Position numbers and translations under genes: made by a program
Notes under the pieces: generated by a model
What the model saw: only the letters and a program-made list of their open reading frames with translations
Database searches by the model: none
Told to the model about the DNA's origin: nothing
Shown: positions 25,549 through 32,961 of the stretch, piece by piece
How positions within the stretch are numbered: the first letter of the stretch is position 1
Layout of the letters: each line of letters opens with the position of its first letter
Assembly: GCA_025924315.1 (NCBI GenBank)
Contig: JAICIO010000016.1
Coordinates: forward strand, 1 to 64,000
Reading direction: 5' to 3'
Source of the DNA: Phycisphaerae bacterium
Lineage (GTDB): Bacteria > Planctomycetota > Phycisphaerae > Tepidisphaerales > Tepidisphaeraceae
DNA: 64,000 nucleotides

Positions 25549-26070
25549 TTACGTCTCCTGCTTTCGCTTACAGCATCGACCCGCGTCATCCGTGTGCAGG
25601 TCGGGAACGAAGAGAGACCGGAGGGACTGCATTCCCTTCGCGATTTGCGCCCGCTGCGGCGCTGTGAGGTTCTGCAGCTCGCGGGAAAGTTCCTCACGCG
25701 TGGCGCGATGTGCGATTTCGACAGTGGCGGACCCGCGCGGAGTGAGCACGAGCTCGAGCTGCCGGCGGTCGTCGGCGTGTTCGCAGCGTTCGACAAGTCC
25801 CTTGCTCACGAGGCCGGAGACAATGCGGGAAGCAGTGGGGAGTGAAGCGCCGAGAAACTCCGCGACGGCGGACAGATTCGCCGACGGCACCGATCGCAGA
25901 AGGGCGAGCGTTCGAAACTGTGGAAGGGACAATCCTTTGGCGCGGCGCGAACGCATGTGCCGGCGGACGAAGCGGATCACGCCGGGAAGCGCATCGAGGA
26001 TTTCGGTCGCGCACCAGTCCGGACAGCCGGGCTCGGCCTTGGCATTAGTTGCTTCTGACAACAATTGCAT
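25549..26070 (-). CDS. MarR-family transcriptional regulator
   Basis: About 173 residues with the winged-helix MarR core: LSLPQFRTLALLRSVPSANLSAVAEFLG as the first helices, TASRIVSGLVSKGLVERCEHADDRRQLELVLTPRG as recognition helix and wing. It has several Cys (CPDWCATE, RCEHAD, RCCKRK), which could allow redox or thiol sensing. First gene of the operon with the RND permease and adaptor, which it most likely represses. The ATG at 26070 starts close to the dimerisation helix; a longer start at 26154 is possible and neither has a clear ribosome binding site. Confidence 0.88.
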   Translation of the reverse strand: MQLLSEATNAKAEPGCPDWCATEILDALPGVIRFVRRHMRSRRAKGLSLPQFRTLALLRSVPSANLSAVAEFLGASLPTASRIVSGLVSKGLVERCEHADDRRQLELVLTPRGSATVEIAHRATREELSRELQNLTAPQRAQIAKGMQSLRSLFVPDLHTDDAGRCCKRKQET

Positions 26071-26109
26071 GCGGCAATAGTAGCCATCTGGCAACTGTTT
26101 TGGCAACTG
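26065..26109. promoter_or_regulatory. Candidate MarR operator
   Basis: TTGC(5)GCAA inverted repeat at about 26065-26077, overlapping the proposed MarR start, followed by two direct repeats TGGCAACTG at 26089-26097 and 26101-26109, 12 bases apart. Clustered GGCAA half-sites just upstream of a MarR gene suggest autoregulation. Confidence 0.35.
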
Positions 26110-26321
26110 GGTGCAGGAGGATTCCACGTATGTCGGTAAGTAGGCCCTCGCCAAACGTTTAGGGGACTCGACATCTTTCGGAGGACGAGGCCTTCCGCGC
26201 TAGTATATGGGGCGGTTCGCTTCTAACGCCTTGGCTGTTCCATCCTTGTGATGGAAAACGCAGAGGCAGTTTGTAAAATACCTCACGCGTTTGCGGTGGG
26301 GTTCTCTTGGGGAGATATGCC

Positions 26322-27503
26322 GTGGACAACAAGATCTCTCGCCGTTTTGCATGCGTGATCGCTGCTTCGATGGTGGGTGCAGGTTGGTCCATCACGGTGG
26401 AGGCGGCCGCGGGCCAGCGGCTTTCGCTTGCACCGAGCTATACGCAACAGCAAGCGCTCAATGCATCGCTCAGTTCAGCGCCGCCGCTAACAAATAACCT
26501 GGGCACATTTAATATTGTCATCGTTCCCGGCCCCGGCCTTGCGGCGAACGCGCCGGCCCTGGCGGCGTTCAACAATGCAGCGGCGGCGTGGGCCAGCCGC
26601 ATCTCCGATCCGATCACCGTCACGATCAACGCGGATCTCACCACGACCGGTCCCAATGGCAACCCGTTTGGATCGAACACCATCGGAGCGACGCAGACAG
26701 TAACGCTTCAGGGCGGCTACGACACTGTGCGCAACGCGATGGTGAGCGACGCCGCCGCGCAGCCCGCGTTCACGCAAAACCAGATCGTCACCGCACTACC
26801 CACCTCTGCTCAATTCTCGGCCACCCTTCCTTCGGGCCGGTCACTGAGCGGCAATCTGCTTGTGACGAAGGCGAACGCGAAAGCCCTCGGCTTTACCGGC
26901 CTCGATGCTCCGCCCGCCTCCGGTGGCTTCGGGCCGAGCGACGCGATCATCGACTTCAATACAAACTTCACGTTCGATTACGACAATTCCAACGGAGTTT
27001 CTCCCGGCGAGATCGATTTCCAAACCAGCGCCACTCATGAAATCGGACACGTGCTGGGCTTCACTTCGAGCGTCGATACGATTGACACCACAACGTCCGC
27101 GACGACCCCGACCATCAGTCCAACGACGCTCGACTTGTTCCGTTTCGGCCGATTGAGCGGCAATCCCGCGACCACCAGCGACTTCACGACTTTCAGCCGA
27201 AACCTCGTTCCCGGCGTCGACACCATCACCGACGACACGACCAACGAGTACCGCATGTCCACCGGCATCAACGGTGGCGATGGCGAGCAGGCGAGCCACT
27301 GGAAAGACAACAACTTCACCGGAAGCCTGATCGGAATCATGGACCCGACGTTACCCGCCGCGACGGTCGAAAATCTGACCGACGCCGACTTCCGCGCGAT
27401 CGACCTGATCGGCTACGACGTCACGCCCGAACCTGGAGCGGTCGCGATGTTTCTCATATTCGTGCCCGCGCTGCTCCGTCGCCGCCGCAGCAGGGCATCG
27501 TGA
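26322..27503 (+). CDS. PEP-CTERM zinc metalloprotease (HExxHxxGF)
   Basis: 393 residues. Signal peptide (RRFACVIAASMVGAGWSITVEAAA). The zinc site is HEIGHVLGF near residue 240, the metzincin-like HExxHxxG(F) motif, with a following Met-turn candidate IGIMDP. This matches the NF038122-like metalloproteases of PEP-CTERM bacteria. The C-terminus is a PEP-CTERM signal: PEPGAVAMFLIFVPALLRRRRSR, that is PEP, a hydrophobic helix and an Arg cluster, implying exosortase processing and surface or matrix export. The start is a GTG at 26322 with GGGGAG seven bases upstream. Its end lies nine bases from the next convergent gene. Confidence 0.85.
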   Translation: MDNKISRRFACVIAASMVGAGWSITVEAAAGQRLSLAPSYTQQQALNASLSSAPPLTNNLGTFNIVIVPGPGLAANAPALAAFNNAAAAWASRISDPITVTINADLTTTGPNGNPFGSNTIGATQTVTLQGGYDTVRNAMVSDAAAQPAFTQNQIVTALPTSAQFSATLPSGRSLSGNLLVTKANAKALGFTGLDAPPASGGFGPSDAIIDFNTNFTFDYDNSNGVSPGEIDFQTSATHEIGHVLGFTSSVDTIDTTTSATTPTISPTTLDLFRFGRLSGNPATTSDFTTFSRNLVPGVDTITDDTTNEYRMSTGINGGDGEQASHWKDNNFTGSLIGIMDPTLPAATVENLTDADFRAIDLIGYDVTPEPGAVAMFLIFVPALLRRRRSRAS

Positions 27504-27512
27504 TCTGTCAGA

Positions 27513-29162
27513 TCAATACGATTCGAGCGTCGCGTCCTTCAGAAGCTTTTCGCCGTCGAATACGTCGGCCGGCGCCTGGGCCGGCGTCATCAGAATGATG
27601 TCGCTGTGCCAGGTCTCGAAATACGCGTCGTCGCGAAGATTTGGGAACACGCCATACGATTCAAAATACTGCGTGGTCGCGAACCAAGATCCGGTTGGTA
27701 GTTGAATCCAATCCTTGAGCGAATCGATGCGCTCGTTCTTCCACTGGCCTTTCAACAACCGTTGTTCGATCGTGCGGAGGCACACGTAACCCTTGGCAGG
27801 ATCGATCCAGTAGTCGGTGCTCGTGTCGCCGATCTCGCGCCGAAGGACGATCAGTCCCGCAGGTGTGCCGGCAGGTGGATCGATCTTCTTGGCCGGCGGA
27901 GTCCATTGCGAGTACGCCCACTGCATGCCTGGCGGAAAATTGATGTCATCACCAAGGCCCATTGACCGCATCACGCGCGCCTGCGGTTTGGGAATGTTGT
28001 TGGCGAGGCCGGGTGATGGATTCTGCCGCGAATAATCCTTGTCGGCGTTCGTGATGTGCTGCTCGATCGGCGTGCGCGTCTTCATCCAATTCACCACCAC
28101 CTGCGGATCTTTCGTGTCCCATGGAAATTCGGCGTAGCCTTCGACCGTGTTGGTAAACCACCGCGAAAAGGCGTGGCGTTTGTCATCGCGATACTCGAGA
28201 TCCGCTTCGCCGCTGTCGTTGCCCATTCGCCAGCGGACGATGCGCCAGTGCTTCGGGAACTTTTCCCAGGCCGCCTTCGCCGCGGTGTTGATTTCCGCGA
28301 CATCTGCGGGCGGCTTGGCATCTGTATCGAGGATAGGAAAACTTTTCGGCACGCCGAGGTCATAGATGTCCGTTGGGCCGGTCGTTGGGAAGGAGAAGGT
28401 GCCCACAATCGCGTCGCGTTTTTGATCTTCACGCTCAGCCAGTTGCAGGACATCACGCACCTTGATCGGCAGTTTTGTTTGCGGGTCGGCCCAGAGTTGC
28501 TTCACGAGAATCTGCCGGCCGAGCAGGTCTTTGAAGTGCGAGTCAAAGCGCACGACCTTCTTTCCGTCGATCACATCGTCGTGCTGCTCCGTCCCGGTGT
28601 CCTTCGTGCCCGAGGGAACCGAATAGCTTTTGACGTATCGATCCCACGCGGTGGTCGGCCCGTGCGGCGGCGGCTTGTCGCCGAGGAACCATTTGTCTTT
28701 CGAGATGTACTGCGTCTGAGGCCACCAGGCGAGCCGCAGGCCGTTGGGTTCGGAGTAAACGGCGCGGCCATCGTAATCTTTGAAGAAATAGCGGCCATCA
28801 GTGAGATTGCTCCATTCCTCGCGGCCATTGTCATATTTCACATGGACCCAGGATTGTTTCTGAAACTCCGCGGCGACTTCCGCGAGCGTCAGCGGCGGTT
28901 GACGCAGATACGCGAGAATTCCCAGCAAGAAGAGCAGCGGCAGCAACACGACCGCCGCGCGACGAAAGATTTTTGCCAATGACCATGTGGCAGAGCCGCC
29001 CTCGGCTGTGCGGCTTGGCTGAAACACAGCCGAGGGCGGCTCTGCCACATTGATCACGAGGGCCGCGGACGCTTCACGCAGGATCTGCTCATCGCGATCC
29101 GCACGCGACTGGAACCGGATGCGGCCGAGCAACTCTTCAATTTGAGTGTCTTGCTCGTTCAT
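27513..29162 (-). CDS. Single-pass membrane partner of the ECF sigma factor
   Basis: 549 residues. A cytoplasmic N-terminus of about 75 residues opens with TQIEELLGRIRFQSRADRD, followed by one membrane helix (VVLLPLLFLLGILAYL) and a large periplasmic domain with Trp/Tyr-rich strands. It starts four bases inside the sigma gene, so the two are coupled; by analogy with other planctomycete pairs it is the likely anti-sigma or signal receiver, though no zinc anti-sigma motif is seen. Residues of about 38-60 (AEPPSAVFQ...TAEGGSAT) are encoded by a P7 palindrome lying in frame inside the gene, in the cytoplasmic part that would contact sigma. Confidence 0.75.
   Translation of the reverse strand: MNEQDTQIEELLGRIRFQSRADRDEQILREASAALVINVAEPPSAVFQPSRTAEGGSATWSLAKIFRRAAVVLLPLLFLLGILAYLRQPPLTLAEVAAEFQKQSWVHVKYDNGREEWSNLTDGRYFFKDYDGRAVYSEPNGLRLAWWPQTQYISKDKWFLGDKPPPHGPTTAWDRYVKSYSVPSGTKDTGTEQHDDVIDGKKVVRFDSHFKDLLGRQILVKQLWADPQTKLPIKVRDVLQLAEREDQKRDAIVGTFSFPTTGPTDIYDLGVPKSFPILDTDAKPPADVAEINTAAKAAWEKFPKHWRIVRWRMGNDSGEADLEYRDDKRHAFSRWFTNTVEGYAEFPWDTKDPQVVVNWMKTRTPIEQHITNADKDYSRQNPSPGLANNIPKPQARVMRSMGLGDDINFPPGMQWAYSQWTPPAKKIDPPAGTPAGLIVLRREIGDTSTDYWIDPAKGYVCLRTIEQRLLKGQWKNERIDSLKDWIQLPTGSWFATTQYFESYGVFPNLRDDAYFETWHSDIILMTPAQAPADVFDGEKLLKDATLESY
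28987..29048. repeat. P7 palindrome inside the sigma-partner gene
   Basis: A perfect inverted repeat of 24-base arms (GTGGCAGAGCCGCCCTCGG... and its complement) around a 14-base loop. It is read in frame without a stop in the minus-strand gene, encoding AEPPSAV and TAEGGSAT. Confidence 0.9.
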
Positions 29163-29710
29163 CGTTCCGCTCCTTCGTAGTGCCGCCGGAGTTTCCCCAG
29201 CGCGTAGCGGTAGCGCGATTGCGCGGTGTTCTCGCTGATCCCTTCGCTTTCAGCGATTTCGGGAAAACTCATCCCGCCCCAGATGCGAAGCGAGACGACG
29301 ACGCGTTGCTCTTCCGGCAGGGCGGTGAGATGCTTCATCACCGCCGCGGCTTCTTCGTCGCGTTCGAGCAAGTCCGAAACGTGCGGCTCTTCGGATGCGA
29401 CCGATCCAAGTTCTTCATCGGAGCCTGTCGCGCGCTTCCCCTTAAATCGATCGCGCGCTCGGTAAACCGCCGATCGCGTGAGATAGGCCCGCAGGTTTGT
29501 GTCGTCGCGCAAATCACGCGCCACGCGCGCCAGCGCCACGAAGACCTCGTGCAGTACATCCCAAGCATCCGCCGCTCGCGCACCAAGCACCGACGCCGCG
29601 ACGGAAAGAACATCATTTTTGTGCCGCTCGTAGGCTGTCCGAAGCGCGGCTGCGTCGCCGCGCTTCAGCCCGGCCACCAGCGGATCTGCCGTTGATTCAC
29701 CCAAACTCAC
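29159..29710 (-). CDS. ECF-type RNA polymerase sigma factor
   Basis: 183 residues. Region 2 (DAWDVLHEVFVALARVARDL...LRAYLTRSAVYRARDRFKG) and region 4 (LPEEQRVVVSLRIWGGMSFPEIAESEGISENTAQSRYRYALGKLRR) are both clear. These are the -10- and -35-binding parts of an extracytoplasmic-function sigma factor. It overlaps the membrane-protein gene by four bases. The regulon is unknown; autoregulation from the promoter region 29711-29793 is possible. Confidence 0.92.
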   Translation of the reverse strand: MSLGESTADPLVAGLKRGDAAALRTAYERHKNDVLSVAASVLGARAADAWDVLHEVFVALARVARDLRDDTNLRAYLTRSAVYRARDRFKGKRATGSDEELGSVASEEPHVSDLLERDEEAAAVMKHLTALPEEQRVVVSLRIWGGMSFPEIAESEGISENTAQSRYRYALGKLRRHYEGAER

Positions 29711-29793
29711 CTCGATCCCCGATCATCAGACAAACGGCCGAAGCGCAGCACTCCGTCTAAGAATTTCGAAGATTTCCACCCCGCCCGCTTAAA

Positions 29794-29822
29794 TTGACAC
29801 CCCTCTCCGCCATTCCTATACT
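29794..29822 (+). promoter_or_regulatory. Strong sigma-70 promoter for pyruvate phosphate dikinase
   Basis: TTGACA (29794-29799), exactly 17 bases, TATACT (29817-29822): six of six and five of six matches to the housekeeping consensus. It implies a transcript starting near 29830 and a leader of about 90 bases before the ATG at 29919. Confidence 0.85.
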
Positions 29823-29918
29823 GCCGCCTCAATTTTTGCCCGGAAAACCCACAGGAATTCACGCGCGCGACCACCGGGATGCTCCTTCGCGTTGCGCGAC
29901 AAATGGAGATGAGCTATC

Positions 29919-32672
29919 ATGTTACGGCAACAAAAGAAGGTCGCTCGCAAGCCCGCCAGGAACGGCAAGGCTTCGAGCGCCGCGAGCGGGAAATCGAGTA
30001 AGCGCGTTTATTTCTTCGGCAACGGCAAGGCCGAAGGCAACGCCAACATGAAGGACCAGCTCGGCGGAAAGGGCGCGAACCTCGCCGACATGACGCTCGT
30101 CCCGCTGCCCGTTCCCCCGGGCTTCACCATCACCACCGACACCTGCGGCGATTACAACGACGCCGGCGGGAAGCTGCCGAAGGGTTTGATGGACGAAGTT
30201 CGCGCGAACATTGCAAAAGTTGAAAAAGCAACCGGCAAGAAGTTTGGCGATCCAAAGAACCCGCTGCTGGTCGCCGCCCGCTCGGGCGCGAAGATGTCCA
30301 TGCCGGGCATGATGGACACGGTCCTCAACATCGGCATGAACGACGACGTTGTCGAAGGCCTCGCAAAGCTCGCCAGCAACGAGCGCTTCGCCTACGACAG
30401 CTATCGCCGACTGATCAACATGTTCGGCGACACCGTGAAGGGCGTCGATCATCACTTCTTCGAACATGAACTGTCCGAAGTGAAGCAGAAGAAGGGCGTC
30501 ACGCTCGACACCGAGCTCAGCGCTGAAGACCTGAAGGAAGTCGTCGCACGATACAAGAAGGTCTATAAGGACAAACTCGGCGAAGAGTTCCCCACCGATC
30601 CGTTCAAGCAGCTCGAGGCCGCGATCGAAGCGGTGTTCCAGAGCTGGATGGGCGAGCGCGCGATCAAGTACCGCGAGCTGAACGAAATCCGCGGACTGCG
30701 CGGCACGGCTGTGAACGTGCAGTCGATGGTGTTCGGCAACATGGGCGATGACAGCGCCACCGGCGTCGCGTTCACCCGCAATCCGTCCACCGGCGAAAAC
30801 GAGTTCTATGGCGAATTCCTCGTCAACGCGCAGGGCGAAGACGTCGTCGCGGGCATCCGCACGCCGCTCGATTGTAAAACCGAGATGGGCAAGTGGAGCA
30901 CCAAGAGCTGGAAGGAACTGCTCAAGATCAAGGACACGCTCGAGAAGCGGTACAAGGACGTGCAGGATTTCGAATTCACGATCGAGAAGGGCAAGCTCTA
31001 CATGCTGCAGACCCGCAACGGCAAGCGCACTGCGCAGGCCGCTGTTCGCATCGCTGTCGACATGGTGAAAGAGCGCCTGATCGACGAGAAGACGGCGATT
31101 TTGCGTGTCGAACCGGCGTCGCTCGATCAGCTCTTGCATCCGACGTTCAACCCGAAGGCGGCGAAGGACGTGATCGCGAAAGGTTTGCCTGCCTCGCCGG
31201 GCGCGGCCGTCGGCAAGCTCGCGTTCACCGCGGAAGAAGCCGAGCATCGCGTCGCGAATGGTGAAAAAATTATCCTCGTGCGTCGCGAAACTGAACCCGC
31301 GGACATCGGCGGCATGCACGTCTCCGAAGGCATCCTCACTTCGACCGGTGGCATGACGAGTCACGCCGCGGTCGTCGCGCGCGGCATGGGCACGCCCTGC
31401 GTCGCAGGCGCGGGCGCGCTTCGCATCGACGCGGCCAAGAAAACCCTCACCGTCGACAACAAGACCTACGGCCCGAATGACTGGATCTCCCTCGACGGTG
31501 GAAACGGTGAAGTCTATTCCGGCCAGGTGCAGACGCAGGAAGCGTCGCTCGCGGGCGCGTTCGCTCAGATCATGAAATGGGCCGACAAGTATCGCACGCT
31601 GAAGGTTCGCACCAATGCCGACACCCCGCACGATGCGGAAGTCGCTCGCAATTTCGGCGCTGAAGGCATCGGCCTCACGCGCACCGAGCACATGTTTTTT
31701 GACCCGCAGCGCATCCACAACATGCGCGAGATGATCCTCGCCAGCGACACCGAAGGCCGCAAAGCCGCGCTCGCGAAGCTGCTCCCGTATCAGCGCGAAG
31801 ACTTCATCGGCATCTTCAAAGCGATGAACGGCCTGCCGGTGACGATCCGCCTGCTCGATCCGCCGCTGCATGAGTTCCTCCCGCACAGCGAGAAGGATCA
31901 GGCGGAGCTCGCCAAGTCGCTGGGCATGTCGCTGCAGGACGTGAAGAACCGCGTGCAGCAGCTGCACGAAGCGAACCCGATGCTCGGCCACCGCGGCGAT
32001 CGGTTGGCGATCACGTATCCCGAAATTCTCGAAATGCAGGTTCGCGCAATCCTCGAAGCGGCGGTCGAAGTAAAGCAGGCCGGCATCAAAGTTCTCCCCG
32101 AAATCATGATCCCACTCGTGGGGACCAAAGCCGAGCTGGATTACCTCAAGAAGTTCACGACGGACACGGCCAACGCCGTCTTCGCCGAGAAGAAGGCGAA
32201 GGTCGATTACATGTACGGCACAATGATTGAAGTGCCGCGTGCCGCGATCACCGCCGACGAGCTGGCGGAGACCGCGGAGTTCTTCAGCTTCGGCACCAAT
32301 GACCTCACGCAGATGACCTTCGGCTACTCACGCGACGACGCGGGCGTGTTCCTGCCGGAATACATCAAGAAGGAAATCCTCGAGCGCGATCCATTCCAGT
32401 CGCTCGATGTCGGCGGCGTCGGCAAGCTCGTCCGCATGGGCGTCGAACTCGGCCGCAAGACGAATCCGGATCTCAAGTGCGGCATCTGCGGCGAACACGG
32501 CGGCGACCCCAAGTCCGTCGAGTTCTGCCACCAGGTCGGGCTGAACTACGTCTCTTGCTCCCCCTTCCGCGTCCCCATCGCACGCTTGGCCGCCGCTCAT
32601 GCTGCGATCAAGGAAGGCGAAGCCAAAGGCAAGGCCGGAAAGAAGGGCAAAGCCTCGTATTCGCTCGCTTGA
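29919..32672 (+). CDS. ppdK: Pyruvate, phosphate dikinase
   Basis: 917-residue enzyme interconverting pyruvate + ATP + Pi and PEP + AMP + PPi, cytoplasmic. A Lys/Ala-rich extension (residues 1-28) precedes the ATP-grasp domain (KDQLGGKGANLADM; SGAKMSMPGMMDTVLNIG). The phosphohistidine domain carries GGMTSHAAVVARGMGTPCV, with the swivelling His near residue 486. The C-terminal barrel carries LTRTEHMFF, SFGTNDLTQMTFGYSRDD and the catalytic Cys in CGICGEHGGDP. Length is normal for bacterial PPDK plus the short tail. A very good promoter and a 13-bp hairpin terminator flank it, so it is a single-gene unit. Confidence 0.97.
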   Translation: MLRQQKKVARKPARNGKASSAASGKSSKRVYFFGNGKAEGNANMKDQLGGKGANLADMTLVPLPVPPGFTITTDTCGDYNDAGGKLPKGLMDEVRANIAKVEKATGKKFGDPKNPLLVAARSGAKMSMPGMMDTVLNIGMNDDVVEGLAKLASNERFAYDSYRRLINMFGDTVKGVDHHFFEHELSEVKQKKGVTLDTELSAEDLKEVVARYKKVYKDKLGEEFPTDPFKQLEAAIEAVFQSWMGERAIKYRELNEIRGLRGTAVNVQSMVFGNMGDDSATGVAFTRNPSTGENEFYGEFLVNAQGEDVVAGIRTPLDCKTEMGKWSTKSWKELLKIKDTLEKRYKDVQDFEFTIEKGKLYMLQTRNGKRTAQAAVRIAVDMVKERLIDEKTAILRVEPASLDQLLHPTFNPKAAKDVIAKGLPASPGAAVGKLAFTAEEAEHRVANGEKIILVRRETEPADIGGMHVSEGILTSTGGMTSHAAVVARGMGTPCVAGAGALRIDAAKKTLTVDNKTYGPNDWISLDGGNGEVYSGQVQTQEASLAGAFAQIMKWADKYRTLKVRTNADTPHDAEVARNFGAEGIGLTRTEHMFFDPQRIHNMREMILASDTEGRKAALAKLLPYQREDFIGIFKAMNGLPVTIRLLDPPLHEFLPHSEKDQAELAKSLGMSLQDVKNRVQQLHEANPMLGHRGDRLAITYPEILEMQVRAILEAAVEVKQAGIKVLPEIMIPLVGTKAELDYLKKFTTDTANAVFAEKKAKVDYMYGTMIEVPRAAITADELAETAEFFSFGTNDLTQMTFGYSRDDAGVFLPEYIKKEILERDPFQSLDVGGVGKLVRMGVELGRKTNPDLKCGICGEHGGDPKSVEFCHQVGLNYVSCSPFRVPIARLAAAHAAIKEGEAKGKAGKKGKASYSLA

Positions 32673-32702
32673 TCTTCTCGCAAGCGAGATGCAGAAAGCC
32701 AG

Positions 32703-32738
32703 GTGGCGTGATCAATCAGTTTGATCACGCCACATTTA
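32703..32738 (+). terminator. Hairpin terminator of ppdK
   Basis: A 13-bp perfect stem, GTGGCGTGATCAA and TTGATCACGCCAC, around a five-base loop, followed by ATTTACTT. It starts 30 bases after the ppdK stop codon. Confidence 0.7.
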
Positions 32739-32885
32739 CTTCTGCGCTAACGCTCGCGGCCCCTGCTGGTTGTTTCTTTCTCTTTCCCACTTTTGTGGTA
32801 AAGCTCGTAGAGCTTTCCAAGGTTTTCGTTAATTTCTTGGGAAGCACGAATTGTTTTTTCAAATCACTGGCCCCGAGTGTCGCTG
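32739..32885. other. A+T-richer spacer between terminator and P1
   Basis: Noticeably richer in T and A than the rest of the window, with a small hairpin AAAGCTC-GTA-GAGCTTT near 32800. No gene seen. Confidence 0.4.
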
Positions 32886-32961
32886 GTAGGGTGCGCTTCA
32901 GCGCACCAGTTATTGTCTCTACACGCACAATGAATAACCGGTGCGCTGAAGCGCACCCTAC
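32886..32961. repeat. P1 palindrome, copy 4 (variant), supplies a stop codon
   Basis: Variant arms GTAGGGTGCGCTTCAGCGC and GCGCTGAAGCGCACCCTAC, with compensated changes that preserve the stems. The TAG stop codon of the gene on the minus strand (32958-32960) lies in its right end. Confidence 0.85.

Noticed and set aside
23914-25845. 643-codon plus-strand open frame
   Set aside because: Antisense of the RND permease and MarR genes; codon pattern of a high-G+C shadow.
29922-31991. 689-codon minus-strand open frame
   Set aside because: Antisense of pyruvate phosphate dikinase, which has complete catalytic motifs on the plus strand.
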